Below, piece by piece: positions 35,664-44,694 of a stretch of DNA of 64,000 nucleotides; position 1 is the stretch's first letter; each line of letters starts with the position of its first letter. Origin of the DNA: Azospirillum oryzae (GTDB lineage Bacteria > Pseudomonadota > Alphaproteobacteria > Azospirillales > Azospirillaceae). The notes beneath the pieces are model-generated. The model had not been told where the DNA came from. It ran no database searches and saw only the letters and a list, made by a program, of their open reading frames with translations. The translations under genes were made by a program, and so were the position numbers. The stretch lies in assembly GCF_008364795.1 (NCBI RefSeq), contig NZ_VTTM01000018.1, positions 1 through 64,000 on the forward strand, given 5' to 3'.

Positions 35664-36458
35664 TCAGACGGCCAGATCGACGATCACCGGCACATGGTCC
35701 GACGGCTTGGGCTCCCAGCCGCGGGCGTCGCGCAGCACCTTGACGCCCGTCAGCGCGCCCTCCAGCGGCGGGGTCACCCAGATGTGGTCCAGGCGCCGGC
35801 CGCGGTTGGAGGCGGCCCAATCCTTCGCCCGGTAGCTCCACCAGGTGTAGAGCTTCTCCTCCGGCGGAACGAAGCGGCGCATGGCGTCGACCCAGCCGGC
35901 CGACGCCTGCATCGCCGCCAGCTTCTCCACCTCGATCGGCGTGTGGGAGACCACCGACAAAAGCTCCTTGTGGCTCCAAACGTCCTGTTCCAGCGGCGCG
36001 ATGTTCAGGTCGCCGACCAGCACCATCGGCCGGTCGGGCGTCCGCTCCGTGCCCAGCCAGTGGGTCATCTCGTCGAGGAACTGGAGCTTGTGGGCGAACT
36101 TGTCGTTCACCGCCGGGTCGGGGATGTCGCCGCCGGCGGGGATGTAGACGCAATGCAGCTCGATCCCGCCCGGCAGATGGGCCAGCGCGTGGCGGCAATC
36201 CTGCTTGCCGCACCAGTGCTGGACGTCGTGCGACTCGAACGGCAGGCGGGACAGGATGGCGACGCCGTTGTAGCTCTTCATCCCGTGGATGTGGGCGTGG
36301 ACATAGCCGCGCTCCGCCAGCGGGCCGAGCGGGAAGTCGGCGTCCACCACCTTGGTTTCCTGCAGGCAGATCACGTCCGGCCGCTCCTCCTCCATCAGGC
36401 GGAGGAGGAGGTCCAGACGCATGCGGACCGAATTGATGTTCCAGGTCGCGATGCGCAT
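35664..36458 (-). CDS. xthA: Exodeoxyribonuclease III
   Basis: A 264-residue AP endonuclease/exonuclease of the endonuclease-exonuclease-phosphatase fold, used in base excision repair. Visible motifs: MRIATWNINSVRMRLD at the start, VICLQETKV with the metal-binding Glu, LVGDLNIAP, and KPSDHVPVIVDL at the end. Length is typical. It follows the FAH-family gene by 10 bp and is probably co-transcribed with it. Confidence 0.93.
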   Translation of the reverse strand: MRIATWNINSVRMRLDLLLRLMEEERPDVICLQETKVVDADFPLGPLAERGYVHAHIHGMKSYNGVAILSRLPFESHDVQHWCGKQDCRHALAHLPGGIELHCVYIPAGGDIPDPAVNDKFAHKLQFLDEMTHWLGTERTPDRPMVLVGDLNIAPLEQDVWSHKELLSVVSHTPIEVEKLAAMQASAGWVDAMRRFVPPEEKLYTWWSYRAKDWAASNRGRRLDHIWVTPPLEGALTGVKVLRDARGWEPKPSDHVPVIVDLAV

Positions 36459-36468
36459 TGCCGGCGGC

Positions 36469-37152
36469 TCAGGCGATGGTCAGGGTCAGGGTGCCGACGC
36501 CTTCGACCGCGCCGGTCAGCACGTCGCCGGCCACCACCGGGCCGACGCCCTCCGGCGTGCCGGTGTAGATCAGGTCGCCCGGCTGCAGTTCGACCAGCCC
36601 GGACAGGTAGGAGATCGTCTCCGCCACCGACCAGATCAGGTCGGACAGGTCGCCCTTCTGCCGCGGCTCGCCATTCACCTGCAGGGTGACCGCCCCCTTG
36701 GCCGGATGACCGATGTCGGCGACGGTGCGGATGGTGGAGCAGGGCGCCGACTGGTCGAAGCCCTTGCCCATGTCCCAGGGCTTGCCTTCCTTCTTGGCGG
36801 CGTTCTGCAGGTCGCGCCGGGTCATGTCGAGCCCGACGGCATAGCCGAACACATGGTCCAGAGCGCGGTCGACCGGGATGTCGCGGCCGCCGGTACCAAT
36901 GGCCACCACCAGCTCGATCTCGTGATGCAGGTTGGCGGTCTTCGGCGGATAGGAGATGGTGGCGCCGTCGGCGACGATGGCGTCGGCCGGCTTCATGAAG
37001 AAGAAGGGCGGCTCGCGGTCGGGATCGGCGCCCATCTCGCGCGCATGGGCGGCATAGTTGCGGCCGACGCAATAAATGCGGCGCACCGGAAACGGATCGC
37101 CGCCCGCGACGGGGACGGCCGGCTGGGACCACAGGGGAATGGCGAAGGCCAT
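36469..37152 (-). CDS. Fumarylacetoacetate hydrolase family protein
   Basis: A 227-residue enzyme resembling FAHD1-type acylpyruvate hydrolase / oxaloacetate decarboxylase. Seen are IYCVGRNYAAHAREMG, the metal-site ELVVAIG segment, FGYAVGLDMTRRDLQ and GDLIYTGTPEGVGPV. The start is ATG 37152 (MAFAIPLW), with GAGAG upstream. Longer in-frame starts exist but read through low-complexity DNA. It leads an operon with xthA and is divergent from marR across a 422-bp gap, so MarR control is possible. Confidence 0.88.
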   Translation of the reverse strand: MAFAIPLWSQPAVPVAGGDPFPVRRIYCVGRNYAAHAREMGADPDREPPFFFMKPADAIVADGATISYPPKTANLHHEIELVVAIGTGGRDIPVDRALDHVFGYAVGLDMTRRDLQNAAKKEGKPWDMGKGFDQSAPCSTIRTVADIGHPAKGAVTLQVNGEPRQKGDLSDLIWSVAETISYLSGLVELQPGDLIYTGTPEGVGPVVAGDVLTGAVEGVGTLTLTIA

Positions 37153-37269
37153 GGCATCGGCTCTCTGGTTGGAACACTTCCGAACAGCTAACCTGAAACC
37201 CGGCAACGGACCAAGCGTCCAACCATCCGCCCTGCCCTGCAAATCGGTCCAGCGATCCGGACAGGAGTC

Positions 37270-37301
37270 GGCCAAGACTGGGGGCGGCCAAGACTGGGGG
37301 C
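37270..37301. repeat. Tandem 16-bp direct repeat
   Basis: Two exact, adjacent copies of GGCCAAGACTGGGGGC (37270-37285 and 37286-37301), followed by a partial third start (GGGCCAA). It lies in the leader of the FAH-family gene. It is probably replication slippage; no function is evident. Confidence 0.85.
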
Positions 37302-37315
37302 GGGCCAAAAACGAA

Positions 37316-37344
37316 GACGCCCGGTCTGGGGGGGACCGGGCGTC
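37316..37344 (-). terminator. Terminator-like hairpin in the FAH leader
   Basis: A perfect 11-bp stem (37316-37326 with 37334-37344) and 7-base G-rich loop. Read on the minus strand it is followed by TTCGTTTTTGG, so it looks like a rho-independent terminator placed before, not after, the FAH-xthA operon. It may act as an attenuator or end a short upstream transcript. Confidence 0.6.
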
Positions 37345-37426
37345 GGAAGCTCCGATTCGGGAACCCGCGCGCGGCAGGGGAAACCGCTGGGCGGGCGATC
37401 GGCGTCGAATCGGCGTCGATCACTTC

Positions 37427-37490
37427 TTGACTCTTCAAGATGGAATTTGTATGCCCTCTCACCAATACGTTTCACGCATACCTGATATGC
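37427..37490 (+). promoter_or_regulatory. Candidate marR promoter and operator
   Basis: A possible -35 TTGACT (37427-37432) and -10 TATGCC (37450-37455) are 17 bases apart. The -35 sits in a small palindrome, CTTGA-CTCT-TCAAG. Downstream is a perfect inverted repeat GCATA-CCTGA-TATGC (37476-37490), the size expected for a MarR operator. Autoregulation is inferred. Another weak promoter closer to the gene cannot be excluded. Confidence 0.4.
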
Positions 37491-37574
37491 ACCAGCCTTC
37501 CGCCGTGCGGTTCTTGCTGACAAACGAAAGCCTTGCCCGCATTTTATCCGTTCATCCGATAATTCATCCAAAAT

Positions 37575-38081
37575 ATGGCATCCACGGTGACTGACAACGA
37601 GCGTTCCACCCCCGCCGACCGGCGGTCGCGTCTGCGGCCCGGCAAGAACGGCAAGCTCGCCCTTGGCCCCCTTCCGGAGCTGGTGGGTTACAACCTGCGC
37701 AAGGCTCAGGTTGCGGTGTTCCAGAGCTTTCAGAATGCGGTCGCTCCGCATGACATCACGCCCGGCCAGTTCGGCGTGCTGATCATGATCCGGGAGAACG
37801 AGGGGCTGTCGCAGTCCGACCTGGGCACGGCAGTCGGCATCGACCGGTCGACCATGGTGGCCGTGATCGACCGTCTCGAGTCGCGCGGCCTCGTCGTGCG
37901 CGCTCCTTCGCCCAACGACCGCCGCTCCTACGCGCTGCGCCTGTCGCCGGAAGGCCAGACGCTGATGGACGACCTGATCCCGCGCGTCCAGGCGCACGAC
38001 CAGGGCATGGTCAAGGACCTGTCCCCGGAAGAGCAGGCGCAGTTCATCGACTTCCTGCGCCGCGTGTCGCGGTCGAAGTAA
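37575..38081 (+). CDS. MarR-family transcriptional regulator
   Basis: A 168-residue winged-helix regulator. An N-terminal basic arm precedes LGPLPELVGYNLRKAQ. The recognition core GLSQSDLGTAVGIDRSTMVA and the wing SPNDRRSYALRLSPEG are typical MarR. It probably represses itself and perhaps the divergent FAH-family gene, in response to a small aromatic or phenolic ligand, as in the family. Part of its 3' end is copied 2.5 kb downstream (40568-40591), marking an old rearrangement at this locus. Confidence 0.92.
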   Translation: MASTVTDNERSTPADRRSRLRPGKNGKLALGPLPELVGYNLRKAQVAVFQSFQNAVAPHDITPGQFGVLIMIRENEGLSQSDLGTAVGIDRSTMVAVIDRLESRGLVVRAPSPNDRRSYALRLSPEGQTLMDDLIPRVQAHDQGMVKDLSPEEQAQFIDFLRRVSRSK

Positions 38082-38170
38082 GGGTCGCCGACCCTTCCGT
38101 TCCAGGCACCGGAAACGACTGACAGCCCGCCCCGCCCCGGCAATCGCCGGATGCAGGGCGGGCTTTTCTA
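38015..38170. repeat. marR 3' end and terminator, source of a downstream partial copy
   Basis: Bases 38015-38038 (inside marR) and 38103-38170 (terminator) recur contiguously at 40568-40655 with three substitutions. The 69 bp between two CAGGC pentamers (38034 and 38103) are missing from the copy. The pair brackets the repeat-rich gene at 38434. Confidence 0.9.
38124..38167 (+). terminator. Terminator of marR
   Basis: A 9-bp stem AGCCCGCCC (38124-38132) with GGGCGGGCT (38156-38164), a nested CCGGC-AATC-GCCGG hairpin inside, and a TTTT end. Confidence 0.85.
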
Positions 38171-38182
38171 TTTGGGCGGGGC

Positions 38183-38195
38183 GGGAGAGGGATTC
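38183..38195. repeat. 13-bp att-like copy of the tRNA-Ser 3' arm
   Basis: GGGAGAGGGATTC here is identical and in the same orientation to 43618-43630 within the tRNA-Ser gene (T-arm and acceptor region). It lies just past the marR terminator, where the GC content begins to fall. It could be the distal attachment site of an island. Purine-rich 13-mers can recur by chance, so this is tentative. Confidence 0.4.
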
Positions 38196-38433
38196 CTTGC
38201 CATCGTCGCCGAAGGCCTTGGTCGGGCAAAGCTTTTGCCGCCGTGGCCTTCCAACCGAGGCTCGCTTGAAGCAACAGGCGATGCTCGCATCATTTTTACA
38301 ATCCCGCGGCAAGAAAGCGTCTTGCCAAGCGATCACATCTATCGCACACCATAAATACGTGTGAGAACCAACACGCTGACCATTTTTTATATTTTTATCA
38401 AATCCAACGCTACCATCAAGAACGGGGCGCACC
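38196..38433. other. Promoter region of the repeat-rich surface protein
   Basis: A gene-free stretch of low GC for this genome, most AT-rich at 38345-38410 (runs of T and ATA), a likely promoter zone. No RNA gene was recognised. Confidence 0.5.
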
Positions 38434-40512
<2,079 letters not shown>

Positions 40513-40567
40513 CCGCCACGCTGCGGCGCCCGCCCGTCTGGGCGCGCCGCGGCCCGGCCGGTGCCAG

Positions 40568-40655
40568 GGACCTGTCCCCGGAAGAGCAGGCACCGGAAAC
40601 GACTGACAGCCCGCACCGCGCCGGCAATCGCCGGATGCAGGGCGGGCTTTCCTAT
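40568..40655. repeat. Partial copy of marR 3' end and terminator
   Basis: Collinear with 38015-38038 joined to 38103-38170, with a 69-bp deletion at a CAGGC microhomology. It lies 55 bp after the stop of the surface-type protein, and its hairpin (7-bp outer stem, nested CCGGC stem, TTT) can terminate that gene. It shows that the gene between the copies was inserted or that the segment was duplicated. Confidence 0.9.
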
Positions 40656-40735
40656 CGTGTGGCGAGCTGACCCAAAACGCCCTTTTGCCAAAATGATGAG
40701 ATTGGCTGAATCAATCAGTGTCCTGATTTCAGGCT

Positions 40736-41185
40736 TCAGTCGACTTCATTGGCAGTCAGGAACATCGCCTTTGAAAGTGCGGCAAAGAACTGCTGGTAAG
40801 GCTCCGCATCCGATACCGCGACCAGATTGTATTGCGCGCTCGCGCGCACCGACATTTGGGTTTTGCCACGCGGGCGAACGGTAACCGTCATGCGCATGGC
40901 ATAGCCGGACAGCTTGGTTCCGCTGATGATCCCCAACTGCTCATCGGCCTTATCAATGACGAAGCCCAGATCCTGAAGACTGCTGATTACCGTACGGATC
41001 GTCAGGTTGCGGTCACTTGTGTCAAATGCACGCGTCTGAATTGCACGCAATTCGACTTGGCTCTTGTCGACAGCCATCACCTGTTGCTTCGAGTCCGTTT
41101 GACACCCGCCAAGCGGAAGAAATGCCAACACGAGTGCCATGGCCCAGCCGCGGACCGACAGAGTGCGGCAATTGGGCATGCTCAT
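40736..41185 (-). CDS. Paralogous lipoprotein, short type (copy 2)
   Basis: A 149-residue predicted lipoprotein with lipobox LGGC near residue 28. Shared family blocks: ELRAIQTRAFDTSDRN, SSLQDLGFVIDKADEQLGII, TVTVRPRGKTQMSVRAS, and near the end YQQFFAALSKAMFLTA. It is most like the 165-residue protein at 42242-42739. The ATG at 41185 overlaps the upstream stop by four bases. It is the last gene of a five-gene lipoprotein operon. I do not recognise the family by name. The order of long type, short type repeats that at 42242-43290. Confidence 0.8.
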   Translation of the reverse strand: MSMPNCRTLSVRGWAMALVLAFLPLGGCQTDSKQQVMAVDKSQVELRAIQTRAFDTSDRNLTIRTVISSLQDLGFVIDKADEQLGIISGTKLSGYAMRMTVTVRPRGKTQMSVRASAQYNLVAVSDAEPYQQFFAALSKAMFLTANEVD

Positions 41186-41736
41186 ATCTGGTGCGCCTCG
41201 AGAAAAACGGATTGCGAAAGCTTTTCGAAGAATTGCTGATGGATTTCGGGCTTGTCGATCGTCTCGACGCGCGAGATTTGGTTCTTCGTGTTCCAGATTA
41301 CGCGCTGGAACGTCGCGCGGACGATGATGCCGTTCCGGTCGGCCGAAGGGCGCGTCACGATGGAGATCCTGATCTTCTGATTGGCGTCCCAAACCGGATC
41401 GGCACGGCCTCCCATAGCCGCAACCAGGAGAGCAAAAAAGACCTGCCCGGCAACCTGCCCTGATTCGACGGCATCGCGATCCTTGGAAGCGACGATCAGC
41501 CCGGCCTTGAGGTTTGTCTCCTCGGTGGTAAACCCCAGGTCCTGCAACACGCCGGCAGATGCCGCGAGGATCGCTTGTTCATCGTTCGTGTCGAAACGCC
41601 GGGTTTGCATCTGACGCTGCCCAAGGCTCTCAGCGGCCAGGGTGAGCGCGGCGGCTTGCTGCTGCGCTCCTGGAGTCTGCTGGCAGCCCGCCAACGCCGT
41701 TAGGATCAGGGCGGATACGACAACCCGGCATTTCAT
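41182..41736 (-). CDS. Paralogous lipoprotein, long type (copy 2)
   Basis: A 184-residue predicted lipoprotein, lipobox LAGC near residue 18. It shares QMQTRRFDTNDEQ, GVLQDLGFTTEETN and FFEKLSQSVFLEAHQI with the other long-type protein (42736-43290), which has exactly the same length. Between the blocks is a hydrophobic glycine/alanine stretch (AGQVFFALLVAAMGG) and a strand, IIVRATFQRVIWN. GC content is low: bases 41221-41280 are 30 of 60 G+C. Function unknown; it is probably held in a membrane facing the periplasm. Confidence 0.8.
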   Translation of the reverse strand: MKCRVVVSALILTALAGCQQTPGAQQQAAALTLAAESLGQRQMQTRRFDTNDEQAILAASAGVLQDLGFTTEETNLKAGLIVASKDRDAVESGQVAGQVFFALLVAAMGGRADPVWDANQKIRISIVTRPSADRNGIIVRATFQRVIWNTKNQISRVETIDKPEIHQQFFEKLSQSVFLEAHQI

Positions 41737-41749
41737 GCTGCCGCTCCTG

Positions 41750-42217
41750 TCAGAAGCTGCTGGACCGGTACGAAAAATCGCGGACCCGGCTGCTCTCGTC
41801 GAACTTGACGATCACCGTCAACGTCCGCTGGGAGGTGCTGCGCGCGCCAGCGGAACTGCTGACGCCGGCGCCGCCCAAGGCGCCGCCAATGCCGGCCCCG
41901 ATCGGACCACCGCCCAGAATCAATGCGTTCACGCCGCCGCTGCTGGTAGAGTACGCCGTTTCCGTCGAGATTTTGTCATAGACCCAATTCTCGCGCCGAC
42001 GATCATCCGTCGTCACCATGTTGGGCGAACCAAGCACCTCGACGACTTCCGCACTCGTCATGCCGATGCGGATCTCGCGCTGGACCTTGCCGACGGTCAA
42101 GCGATCCGCATCTTGTGCCTGACGCACGGCCGCAGCATGCTCTCCGGCCGTCTGGCAACCGGCGAGCAGCACCGAAGCAAGCCCCATGGCAGCCAATGAG
42201 AAATTCTTGAAAAGCAT
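41750..42217 (-). CDS. BamE/SmpA-like lipoprotein
   Basis: A 155-residue lipoprotein, lipobox LLAGC near residue 21. VQREIRIGMTSAEVVEVLGS followed by ENWVYDK is the SmpA/OmlA (BamE) domain pattern. A glycine-rich hairpin, LGGGPIGAGIGGALGG, resembling a membrane-inserting Gly-zipper, follows, and the C-terminus is a beta strand region. It sits between the two lipoprotein pairs in the operon. BamE itself assists beta-barrel assembly; this Gly-zipper variant may instead act with its operon partners. Confidence 0.8.
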   Translation of the reverse strand: MLFKNFSLAAMGLASVLLAGCQTAGEHAAAVRQAQDADRLTVGKVQREIRIGMTSAEVVEVLGSPNMVTTDDRRRENWVYDKISTETAYSTSSGGVNALILGGGPIGAGIGGALGGAGVSSSAGARSTSQRTLTVIVKFDESSRVRDFSYRSSSF

Positions 42218-42241
42218 GGAAAGACCTCGATCTGAATAGGA

Positions 42242-42739
42242 TTACGGCTTGGCAGTCGTTTTCGATGCAGCGTCCGGCACCGGCGGAACATCCTCTTCAC
42301 TTCCCAGTTCCAGGGCAGTCAGGAACATTGCCTTGGCCAATGGCTCAAAGAACAAGTCCTTGTAAAAGGCCGGATCGTCCACCTGACTTTCCATTCCAGG
42401 ATTCATGACCAAGGCATTGGAGCGCACGATCATGCGCGAAGGACCGCGCGGATAAACCGTGGCGGTCATGCGGAGCTTGGCCAGCTTGCTTGCCGAAACC
42501 GTTCCGGCAGCCGGCTCGACCTTGTCGATCCCATAGCCAAGATCCTGGAACGTGGCGATCACCGTTCGCAGAGTCTTGTTCTGATCGGAGGTTTCGAAGG
42601 CACGCGCCTGCATGGCCCTCAATTCGACAGGGCTTTTCTTGCTGAGCACGACCTGCGGCTGATTGTTGGTCTGGCAACCTGCGACGGCAAGCGCCATGGC
42701 GCCGAAGATCGCAAAACGGATGCTCTTGCGCGGTGTCAT
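42242..42739 (-). CDS. Paralogous lipoprotein, short type (copy 1)
   Basis: A 165-residue predicted lipoprotein, lipobox VAGC near residue 21. Shared blocks: ELRAMQARAFETSDQNKTLR, TFQDLGYGIDKVEPAAGTV, TVYPRGPSRMIVRS and DLFFEPLAKAMFLTALEL. A 16-residue proline/threonine-rich C-terminal tail distinguishes it from copy 2 at 40736. Its ATG overlaps the stop of the upstream long-type gene by four bases, so the two are translationally coupled. Confidence 0.8.
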   Translation of the reverse strand: MTPRKSIRFAIFGAMALAVAGCQTNNQPQVVLSKKSPVELRAMQARAFETSDQNKTLRTVIATFQDLGYGIDKVEPAAGTVSASKLAKLRMTATVYPRGPSRMIVRSNALVMNPGMESQVDDPAFYKDLFFEPLAKAMFLTALELGSEEDVPPVPDAASKTTAKP

Positions 42740-43290
42740 ATCTTGTGAGCCTCAAGGAACGCGCTGGCGGAGAGCTTTTCAAAGAACTCCTGGTAGAGTT
42801 GCGGTTCCATCAGCAACTCCGCCTTCCAGGCATTTCCATGATTATTGATGAGGATTCGGTCGAAAGTTGTGCGCACTTCGGTCTGGCGGCCGCCCGACAC
42901 CGGGTTGGCGATAAACGTCACCCGAATGGTCTGCTCCTGGTCCCAGGTGGGATTGTTTGCCACGCCAAGGAGAGCCATTGCGATCGTCAGGCCGATCTGT
43001 GCCGCGACCTGTCCACCCTCTTCCGCATTCCGCTGCTTGGATGCCACCACCACGCCGACATCGCTCGACGCCTCGGAAATGGTGAAGCCAAGGTCCTGAA
43101 GGGTCTGGGTCCCTGCCTCGAGCAGAAGCTTCTCGTTCTCGCTGTCGAAACGGCGCGTCTGGAGCGCGCGCATTTCAAGCGCTTTCTCCGGCGGCTTGCC
43201 GACCGTTTTCGCCACATCATTCATCGTCTGGCATGCGGACAGCACACCAGCAGCAAGAATGGCCGCAGCCAATCCAATGTGTACACGCAC
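42736..43290 (-). CDS. Paralogous lipoprotein, long type (copy 1)
   Basis: First gene of the lipoprotein operon, 184 residues, lipobox LSAC near residue 20. I chose GTG 43290: GAGG lies five bases upstream, the start gives a proper signal peptide (MRVHIGLAAAILAAGVLSAC), and it makes the protein exactly as long as its paralog at 41182. The open frame continues to 43365 without support. Shared blocks are ALQTRRFDSENEK, QTLQDLGFTISEAS and FFEKLSASAFLEAHKI, with a hydrophobic middle (AAQIGLTIAMALLGV). Function unknown. Confidence 0.8.
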   Translation of the reverse strand: MRVHIGLAAAILAAGVLSACQTMNDVAKTVGKPPEKALEMRALQTRRFDSENEKLLLEAGTQTLQDLGFTISEASSDVGVVVASKQRNAEEGGQVAAQIGLTIAMALLGVANNPTWDQEQTIRVTFIANPVSGGRQTEVRTTFDRILINNHGNAWKAELLMEPQLYQEFFEKLSASAFLEAHKI

Positions 43291-43324
43291 GCGAACCTCG
43301 ACAGCACATCTAAACCATACATCC

Positions 43325-43353
43325 ATAAAACCGAAAGTAGGGTTTTGTTGCAA
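43325..43353 (-). promoter_or_regulatory. Candidate promoter of the lipoprotein operon
   Basis: On the minus strand, TTGCAA (43353-43348) and TTTTAT (43330-43325) are spaced by 17 bases, 35 bases before the GTG start. Each matches four of six consensus positions of a housekeeping promoter. Confidence 0.4.
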
Positions 43354-43558
43354 GGGGAAACACATACGGGTTAATGCGTCCGATTCAGAGCCGTCTTGGT
43401 TGCTCCGGCGGCAGTTGGATTGTGGCGGAAGACCGCTGCTGCGTCGTCAATACATCCACCCACAACATTCGGGTGTAATTCTGCCGCCAGCCACGGATCT
43501 GGCGCGCCACTTTCGGTATCTCCGGCCAACCAGTAATAAGCCAACCAGTGGAGAAACG

Positions 43559-43602
43559 AAAAAGGCCAGAGCGGATTTTCTGAGAAAATCAACGCTCTGG
43601 CC
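43559..43602 (-). terminator. Terminator of tRNA-Ser
   Basis: On the minus strand a 10-bp stem GGCCAGAGCG / CGCTCTGGCC with a nested GATTTT/AAAATC stem is followed by five T, directly after the tRNA 3' end. Confidence 0.92.
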
Positions 43603-43610
43603 AGATTTCG

Positions 43611-43701
43611 TGGCGGAGGGAGAGGGATTCGAACCCTCGATACGCTTTTGACGTATACACACTTTCCAGGCGTGCGCCTTCAACCGCTCGGCCACCCCTC
43701 C
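43611..43701 (-). tRNA. tRNA-Ser (anticodon GGA)
   Basis: A 91-nt class II tRNA with encoded CCA. The acceptor GGAGGGG pairs with TCCCTCC followed by discriminator G. The anticodon stem-loop reads CGCCTGGAAAGTG, giving anticodon GGA for UCC/UCU codons. A long variable arm (TATACGTC...GCGTATC type) and the T-loop GGTTCGAATCC are intact. Its 3' end faces the low-GC region, the usual side for island integration. Confidence 0.97.
43618..43630. repeat. att-like 13 bp inside tRNA-Ser
   Basis: GGGAGAGGGATTC, part of the T-arm and acceptor stem, has an identical direct copy at 38183-38195. The two would be the ends of a 5.4-kb island. No integrase lies between them. Confidence 0.4.
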
Positions 43702-43781
43702 GTAGAGGCCCGCGTTATAGCCAGAGGTTCGAGGTGATGCAAGCCTCCGTTTCACGCGGGCGACGTTTTTTTGATAACGCG

Positions 43782-44579
43782 CTAAACCGCGCCAATCTCA
43801 TCCACAAGGGCGCCGACGGTGCGGCACAGCAGGTCCAGGTCCTGGGGACGGGACAGGCGGTGGTCGCCGTCCTTCACCAGCGTGACGCGGACGTCGTCGC
43901 CGGTCAGCGCCTCGGCGATGCGCAGGCTGAGCTGCCAGGGAACATCCGGGTCGCGCTGGCCGTGCAGCAGGCGGACGGGGCCGCCGAAGGCGATGGGGCC
44001 GCGCAGCAGCAGGTGGTTGCGGCCGTCCTCGATCAGGGCGCGGGTGATCGGCTGCGGCTCCGGGCCGTACTCCGACGGGCGGTTCCAGACGCCCTCCTCC
44101 ATGATCCGGCGGCGGACATCGGCATCGAAGATGTCCCACATCAGGTCTTCGGTGAAATCGGGGGCCGGGGCGATGCCGACCAGTCCGGCCACCCGCTCCG
44201 GCCGGCGAAGCGCGGTCAACAGCATCATCCAGCCGCCCATCGAGGATCCGACCAGGATCTGCGGCCCCGTCGTCACCTGATCCAGCACCGCCAGCGCGTC
44301 GTCGGCCCACAGGCCGATGGTGCCGTCGGCGAACCGCCCGCTGGAGGCGCCATGGCCCTGATAGTCGAAGCGGGTGAAGGACAGGCCGCGTTCCACCGCC
44401 CAGGCCTCCAGCGTCGTCGCCTTGCCGCCGGTCATGTCGGACATGAAGCCGCCCAGGAACATGACGCCCGGCTTGCCCTGCCCGGACGGACCGGCAGGGG
44501 TGTGGTGATAGGCTATGGTCGCGGCACCGCGCGTTAGGCTATGGTGCGCGCCGCCCGGATGGGCTGCGGTTTCGGTCAT
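43782..44579 (-). CDS. Alpha/beta hydrolase
   Basis: A 265-residue serine hydrolase. The oxyanion region is VMFLGGFMSDMTGGKA, the nucleophile elbow VGSSMGGWMML (Ser in GSSMG), and the acid and His fall in LLHGQRDPDVP and DGDHRLSRPQD. It resembles ABHD10-like (thio)esterases; the substrate is unknown. The ATG at 44579 is preceded by GAAGGTG; the longer frame upstream overlaps the divergent glycosyltransferase gene and was rejected. Confidence 0.87.
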   Translation of the reverse strand: MTETAAHPGGAHHSLTRGAATIAYHHTPAGPSGQGKPGVMFLGGFMSDMTGGKATTLEAWAVERGLSFTRFDYQGHGASSGRFADGTIGLWADDALAVLDQVTTGPQILVGSSMGGWMMLLTALRRPERVAGLVGIAPAPDFTEDLMWDIFDADVRRRIMEEGVWNRPSEYGPEPQPITRALIEDGRNHLLLRGPIAFGGPVRLLHGQRDPDVPWQLSLRIAEALTGDDVRVTLVKDGDHRLSRPQDLDLLCRTVGALVDEIGAV

Positions 44580-44694
44580 ACGGTCACCTTCGACAACGGA
44601 CACCGGCACGCGGTCGGGCACCGGGCTCGACGGCGATCCGGCATGCCGGGGCCCGCGGCCGGTTCCGGGCCGCCCCTTGCGAGCAGCCGGCATC

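Larger units (their letters stand above)
43291..43610. other. Gap between lipoprotein operon and tRNA-Ser
   Basis: 320 bp. It holds the candidate operon promoter (43325-43353) and the tRNA terminator (43559-43602). CCAACCAGT occurs twice near 43530. A 73-codon open frame at 43371-43592 on the minus strand has no coding character. Confidence 0.6.

Noticed and set aside
43371..43592. A 73-codon frame between the lipoprotein operon and tRNA-Ser
   Set aside because: No ribosome site, odd Trp/Asn-rich composition, and it overlaps the tRNA terminator.
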